Source: Candidatus Neomicrothrix sp. UBA4742
GTDB lineage: Bacteria; Actinomycetota; Acidimicrobiia; Acidimicrobiales; Acidimicrobilacustridaceae
NCBI GenBank assembly: GCA_002403895.1
Contig: DHIQ01000116.1
Span: 21,231-30,483, forward strand
Reading direction: 5' to 3'
Length of the DNA stretch: 9,253 nucleotides
Shown here: positions 6,509 through 9,253 of the stretch, piece by piece
Layout: each line of letters starts with the position of its first letter
Position numbering within the stretch: the first letter of the stretch is position 1
Notes under the pieces: model-generated
The model's input: only the letters and a program-made list of their open reading frames with translations
What the model was told of the DNA's origin: nothing
The model's database searches: none
Translations under genes and position numbers: made by a program

Positions 6509-7090
6509 TCAGTCGCCGGCCAAGGTCGGCCCTTGAGAGAGACTTGCCTCCCGGATTTCGGCCAGTCGGCGGACGCGCTGGTCATCGTCGCCAACGAGGT
6601 CGCTGAGCCAGCGACCGGCGGCCACGAGGTCGGCCCCCTCGACGTCGGCGATGGCGGCAATGTCGACCCAGTCCCTGGGCCGATCGAAGAGGGCCTTGAA
6701 CACCACGAGATCGGTCCCGTCCAGCACCGGAATGACGGTGTCGGCAAACGGCACCCGGCGGACCCGCCCCGCCGCGTGATCGTGGAAATGGTGGTAGCCG
6801 AAGAAGAGGTCGAGCGGAGTGCGCGCCCACCACAACCGGATCTGCCCGTCTCGGATGCAGCCAGCGACGTCGTCGTCATCATGGGCCACGCCGTCGGGGA
6901 GGGACCCGAGGACCGAACCCGCCGTCTCCGGCGCCACGAAGACGTTCACGTCGATGTCGCGCGTCGCCCGCGGTTCGCCGGTGCAGTACGCCAGGGCGAG
7001 CGCCCCGCCGAACGCGTGCGGCACCGTGGCCGCGTCAAGAGCCCGGTGGACGGCGATCACCTTGTCGGTCAGTGGGGTTTCGTCCGTCAT
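6509..7090 (-). CDS. Nucleotidyltransferase (AbiEii/MNT-like), likely toxin partner
   Basis: 193 aa from ATG 7090, with GGGG 5 nt upstream. A GTG at 7096 would overlap the upstream XRE stop as GTGA and add two residues. Visible parts of a minimal Pol-beta nucleotidyltransferase: HAFGGALALAY (26-34 region, Gly28-Gly29), then TRDIDV with Asp45 and Asp47 as metal ligands, and TPLDLFF with Asp94 as the likely third acidic residue. The later FKALFDRPRDWVDIAAI segment (131-148) matches the Lys...Arg-x-Asp...Asp pattern of AbiEii-like and related nucleotidyltransferase proteins. Known members transfer nucleotides to tRNA or protein and act as toxins or, in HEPN/MNT pairs, as antitoxins. No HEPN gene is present; the partner is the directly upstream XRE gene, so a type IV/AbiE-like or MenAT-like module is the best guess. 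The His-rich run YHHFHDH (99-105) is unusual. Function is inferred. Confidence 0.8.
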   Translation of the reverse strand: MTDETPLTDKVIAVHRALDAATVPHAFGGALALAYCTGEPRATRDIDVNVFVAPETAGSVLGSLPDGVAHDDDDVAGCIRDGQIRLWWARTPLDLFFGYHHFHDHAAGRVRRVPFADTVIPVLDGTDLVVFKALFDRPRDWVDIAAIADVEGADLVAAGRWLSDLVGDDDQRVRRLAEIREASLSQGPTLAGD

Positions 7091-7092
7091 GA

Positions 7093-7407
7093 TCACCCCG
7101 GTAGGCGGGGGTAGACCAGATCACCGGCCGGGCGTTGGGGCAACGCGTCCGCCAGTCCCAACAGATCGGGGAGCACCCGGGCCACGAGGCGGTCGGACAT
7201 ACGCCCGGACGGCGCGCCGGGCAGGAACTCGGCCCGGTAGCCGAGTACCTCGACGAGGCGGAGAAACAAATCGGCGCGTGGCACCCGGCGACCGCGCTCG
7301 TAGAGGCTCAGGACCGGCTGGCCGACGCCGGACCGCTTCGCCAGCTCGGCCTGCGTCAGACGGGCCGCGAGGCGAAGGCGCCGGAGGTGGGTGGAAACCT
7401 CATCCAT
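7093..7407 (-). CDS. XRE-family HTH regulator, likely antitoxin
   Basis: 104 aa from ATG 7407; the open frame reaches further upstream but runs into the promoter-like region and has no similarity there. Residues about 7-58 are a Cro/C1-type helix-turn-helix: LRLAARLTQAELAKRSGV, then QPVLSLYERGRRVPRADLF, with the usual SLYERGRRVP recognition and turn. Residues 68-104 are a short tail that may contact the partner protein. The stop overlaps or abuts the start of the nucleotidyltransferase gene (2 nt before its ATG, or a 4-nt overlap with its GTG), so the two are co-translated. Start placement is supported by TATATT 7 nt before the ATG, with no Shine-Dalgarno sequence. It most likely represses its own operon and may neutralise the downstream enzyme. 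Confidence 0.88.
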   Translation of the reverse strand: MDEVSTHLRRLRLAARLTQAELAKRSGVGQPVLSLYERGRRVPRADLFLRLVEVLGYRAEFLPGAPSGRMSDRLVARVLPDLLGLADALPQRPAGDLVYPRLPG

Positions 7408-7414
7408 GATTCGC

Positions 7415-7438
7415 AATATACCGGAAACAACATGTTTC
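7415..7438 (-). promoter_or_regulatory. AT-rich leaderless promoter and operator of the XRE/nucleotidyltransferase pair
   Basis: On the minus strand a -10 box TATATT (7420 to 7415) stands 7 nt before ATG 7407, giving a leaderless start. Just upstream, in the -35/-10 spacer, lies a perfect inverted repeat GAAACA-ACA-TGTTTC (7424-7438), a good XRE autorepressor site. No -35 matching TTGACA is seen at 16-18 nt. Similar blocks ATACCGGAAAC (7418-7428) and ATACGGAAAAC (7443-7453) form an imperfect direct repeat. The patch is much more AT-rich than its surroundings. Confidence 0.6.
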
Positions 7439-7482
7439 TTCCATACGGAAAACGCGATGTCGGCTCCCCGTGGCGGACCGCC

Positions 7483-7521
7483 TCGCCCCTTCGACCTGAG
7501 GACGCGCTCAGGAAGGGGCGA
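7483..7521 (-). terminator. Strong hairpin at the end of the aldose epimerase gene
   Basis: TCGCCCCTTC (7483-7492) pairs with GAAGGGGCGA (7512-7521), and CTGAG (7496-7500) with CTCAG (7507-7511): a 15-bp GC-rich stem with a 3-nt bulge and a 6-nt loop. It contains the stop codon of the epimerase gene (7508-7510). No T-tract follows on the minus strand, so it would be a tail-less terminator, as proposed for many actinobacterial genes, or a 3'-end stabiliser. It separates the epimerase from the XRE/nucleotidyltransferase operon. Confidence 0.6.
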
Positions 7522-8431
7522 TGGAGAAGCGGGCGGTGAAGCTCTGGCCCGGGGACACAAACGGGCAGGCCCCGGTCACCAGGGCGTCGACGGGTGCGGT
7601 CATGGGCTCGAGGCACACCAGGTTCAGGTCGCCAGGCGCGTAGACCTGCGTGTAGCCGTAGTTGCGGTCGAACCGGAGCCGCACCTCGTGCTCCCCACCG
7701 GCGAGCCCCAGGCGCCGATCCCGACCCAGGGCGTAGAGGTGGTCGAATGTCCGGCTGCCCAGCGGGTCTGCCTCGGCCGTCACCTTGTGCCCCTCGCCGG
7801 TAGGGATGCCCCGCTCGTCGAGCAGCAGGTGCCGGCGTGCCGGCAACACCACCCGCACTGCGTTGCGGCGAACACCGGGAAGCCGCAGGTAGGGGTGCCA
7901 GCCGAACGACACCGGCACCCGGCGACGGCCGGTGGCGCGGATGGTGGTGGCCACGGTGAGAGCCAGGGCATCGAGGCGATACTCGACGCTGAGCTCGTGG
8001 GGAAAGGGAAATGACTCGAGCAGGTCAGGGCGGGCCCCCACGTCCAGGCGGCCCACCAGCACCGCCGAGCCTGCGTCGGTGGCGATGCGTACGAGGTCCC
8101 AGCCCGTATCGGCGCCCAACGTGCCGTGGATGGGCAGGCCGTTGGCATCACGGTGGATGCGCGGGGCCTGAGCAAGATCGACGGTGAGCGACCCGACCTT
8201 GTACTCGTCGCCGCCGAGCCGATTGGCCCACGGGGCCAGCAGCGGGAGGCCCGTCGTATGCCCCTTGGCGTAGCCGTTCACACCGGCGTGCAAGCTCAAG
8301 AACTCGTTGGTGCCCTTGCGCAACGACGCTCCCAACATGCCGAGGCCGGGCAGGAAGGTGGCGCTCAGCTCGCCCGCATTGAGCGTGACGGCAGGCTGGT
8401 CTTCGAACAGATGGAGGCGAGCGGTGGGCAC
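7508..8431 (-). CDS. Aldose 1-epimerase (mutarotase) family protein
   Basis: 307 aa from GTG 8431 (GTG CCC ACC). Members interconvert alpha and beta anomers of glucose, galactose or related sugars through a general acid/base pair in a beta-sandwich. Key landmarks: LLAPWANRLGG (64-74, substrate-binding Asn-Arg), IHGTLG with His102, SFGWHPYLRLPG with His179 (general acid), FDHLY with Asp230, and CLEPMTAP with Glu275 (general base). These match the order His, His, Asp, Glu in GalM. Sequence style (WANRLGG, SFGWHPYL) is closer to divergent COG2017/GalM-like proteins than to classical GalM, so the true sugar is unknown. No signal peptide; cytoplasmic. CACGAT lies 6 nt before the GTG and no Shine-Dalgarno sequence sits at the normal distance, hence a leaderless start is possible. 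A role near PpgK in glucose handling is plausible. Confidence 0.9.
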   Translation of the reverse strand: MPTARLHLFEDQPAVTLNAGELSATFLPGLGMLGASLRKGTNEFLSLHAGVNGYAKGHTTGLPLLAPWANRLGGDEYKVGSLTVDLAQAPRIHRDANGLPIHGTLGADTGWDLVRIATDAGSAVLVGRLDVGARPDLLESFPFPHELSVEYRLDALALTVATTIRATGRRRVPVSFGWHPYLRLPGVRRNAVRVVLPARRHLLLDERGIPTGEGHKVTAEADPLGSRTFDHLYALGRDRRLGLAGGEHEVRLRFDRNYGYTQVYAPGDLNLVCLEPMTAPVDALVTGACPFVSPGQSFTARFSIAPS

Positions 8432-8437
8432 CCGCCT

Positions 8438-8469
8438 ATCGTGACCGACCCGCGTCCTCGCCGCGGGTC
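8438..8469 (-). promoter_or_regulatory. Possible -10 of the epimerase gene next to an 8-bp hairpin
   Basis: CACGAT (8443 to 8438 on the minus strand) is 6 nt before GTG 8431, the same hexamer and distance as upstream of the alkA-like gene. Directly upstream GACCCGCG (8447-8454) and CGCGGGTC (8462-8469) form a perfect 8-bp stem with a 7-nt loop. The stem could end transcription of the preceding methyltransferase gene or bind a regulator; it has no T-tract. Low certainty. Confidence 0.3.
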
Positions 8470-8530
8470 ACTTTGGCAGGAAATTCGGGTTCGCTCGGCG
8501 GCACCCCTCGGCTCGCTGCGGGTCTGCTCG

Positions 8531-9148
8531 TCAACCGGGGTTGCGCGCCGCTCCGGAGAACATGTGGCTCATGATCTTGGGGCCGGCGATGTCGAACTCG
8601 GCGACGCGCTGGATCTCGAACCCAGATCCACCGACCAGCGCGGGGATGTCCCGGGTCAGGTGGCAACCGCCTGCCACGCGCTTCTGCAGCGGCTCGAATC
8701 GCTGTTGGCGGCGAGCAACCTTCTCGACTGGCGAGTGCCCGTGCTCGAGAAAGAGGAACTCGCCCCCCGGACGGATCACCCGCCGCAGTTCGGCCAACGC
8801 CGCCGCGACATCGGGGACGGAGCACAGCGTCCACGTGCTGAGCGCGCTGTCCGCCGAATCGTCGGGGAGGGGGAGATGCTCACAATCAAGCCCAATGAAC
8901 TCGATGGGGATCGGTGACGCCACCACTCGCTCGGCAGCCAACTTGCGGCCCACAACCGAGGGATCCACGGCATAGACCTTGGTGACGGCCTCAGGGTAGA
9001 GGGGCACGTTGGGTCCCGAGCCGAAGCCGATCTCCACCACGACACCGTGCAACCCGGCGAGCGAGCGCGATCGCACCTTGGCCATCTGCTCGTTGCCCAG
9101 CATCTTGTCGATGACCCTCGGGAGAACCTGCGCTTCCCAGACACCCAT
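8531..9148 (-). CDS. Class I SAM-dependent methyltransferase, METTL7/TMT1-like
   Basis: 205 aa from ATG 9148; TATCGT lies 6 nt before this ATG and no Shine-Dalgarno sequence is seen, which supports a leaderless start rather than the longer open frame. Motif I VVVEIGFGSGPNV (36-48) binds SAM; Asp62 in VYAVDPS binds the ribose; GLDCEHLPLPDDSAD (86-100) and TWTLCSVPD (105-113) are motifs II/III; LRRVIRPGGEFLFLEHG (121-137) is the post-core strand. The segment from RRQQRFEPLQKRVAGG to GCHLTRDIPALV (about 146-171) resembles the vertebrate METTL7/TMT1 thiol methyltransferases (from memory, not searched), whose bacterial relatives are mostly uncharacterised. Older annotation would say UbiE/phospholipid methyltransferase-like. 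Substrate unknown: small thiols, lipids or arsenicals are possible. Upstream of, and on the same strand as, the epimerase gene with a 98-nt gap. Confidence 0.9.
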   Translation of the reverse strand: MGVWEAQVLPRVIDKMLGNEQMAKVRSRSLAGLHGVVVEIGFGSGPNVPLYPEAVTKVYAVDPSVVGRKLAAERVVASPIPIEFIGLDCEHLPLPDDSADSALSTWTLCSVPDVAAALAELRRVIRPGGEFLFLEHGHSPVEKVARRQQRFEPLQKRVAGGCHLTRDIPALVGGSGFEIQRVAEFDIAGPKIMSHMFSGAARNPG

Positions 9149-9154
9149 GGGCCG

Positions 9155-9160
9155 ACGATA
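9155..9160 (-). promoter_or_regulatory. -10 box of the methyltransferase gene, leaderless
   Basis: TATCGT on the minus strand, followed by 6 nt and the ATG at 9148. It fits the TANNNT -10 pattern of actinobacterial housekeeping promoters. No -35 match is seen, which is common in these organisms. Confidence 0.45.
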
Positions 9161-9237
9161 CCGTGGAGCCGCCCGACGGGCTGGGGCGAGGGACCCACCG
9201 TGACCCATGCCTCGGGGCGGGCCTGGGCTGCGAGCCG

Positions 9238-9253
9238 TAAGCTGAGCCGATGA
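9238..9253 (+). promoter_or_regulatory. Possible promoter and start of a gene running off the right edge
   Basis: TAAGCT (9238-9243) is followed by 6 nt and then an ATG at 9250, only one codon and a base from the end of the window. The layout repeats the leaderless pattern seen at other starts here, so a divergent neighbour of the methyltransferase gene may begin at 9250. Nothing of its product can be read. Confidence 0.25.

Noticed and set aside
5806..6606. Plus-strand open frame of 266 codons opposite ppgK
   Set aside because: It lies opposite conserved PpgK motifs, and its own product shows no motif.
6460..6882. N-terminal extension of ppgK to 390 aa
   Set aside because: The added residues lie over the nucleotidyltransferase gene in another frame and lack similarity; ATG 6459 has a good ribosome site and directly precedes the DIGGTG motif.

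Overview
This is a GC-rich window (roughly two-thirds G+C by eye) from a bacterial chromosome, most likely an actinobacterium. The best taxonomic clues are a polyphosphate-type glucokinase of the Mycobacterium PpgK kind and an Ada/AlkA fusion laid out like mycobacterial AlkA. Several starts have no Shine-Dalgarno sequence but carry a -10-like hexamer 6-7 nt upstream, as in leaderless actinobacterial genes. Acidimicrobiia-like soil or aquatic actinobacteria would fit, but this is a guess. I see no IS element, integrase, CRISPR array, rRNA or tRNA.

Layout, left to right. (1) 62-1426 (+): secreted, probably lipid-anchored beta-propeller-like protein with a Thr/Pro/Gly-rich insert. (2) 1427-1543: convergent gap with a perfect 13-bp inverted repeat around a 57-nt loop. 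(3) 1544-2041 (-): one-pass membrane protein with a PH/GRAM-like cytoplasmic domain. (4) 2084-3529 (-): Ada (methylphosphotriester sensor)-AraC HTH-AlkA glycosylase fusion. (5) 3608-5008 (-): carotenoid-cleavage-type non-heme iron oxygenase. (6) 5009-5112: divergent control region with interlocked palindromes. (7) 5113-5718 (+): TetR regulator. (8) 5710-6459 (-): polyphosphate glucokinase. (9) 6509-7090 and 7093-7407 (-): nucleotidyltransferase plus XRE regulator, a toxin-antitoxin-like pair. (10) 7508-8431 (-): aldose 1-epimerase. (11) 8531-9148 (-): METTL7-like SAM methyltransferase. (12) A possible next gene starts at the right edge.

How the parts may work together (inference): the TetR protein probably controls itself and the oxygenase through the shared 5072-5091 operator, whose palindrome arms are the -35 boxes of both promoters. 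The alkylation-repair gene may be self-controlled through a palindrome lying over its -10. Aldose epimerase and polyphosphate glucokinase are a natural pair for feeding glucose into metabolism, but a strong hairpin and the XRE/nucleotidyltransferase module separate them.

I found no clearly new multi-gene system. The least ordinary items are the XRE/nucleotidyltransferase pair with its AT-rich promoter, the interlocked TetR/oxygenase control region, the long-looped inverted repeat at 1428-1510, and the recurrent leaderless start architecture.
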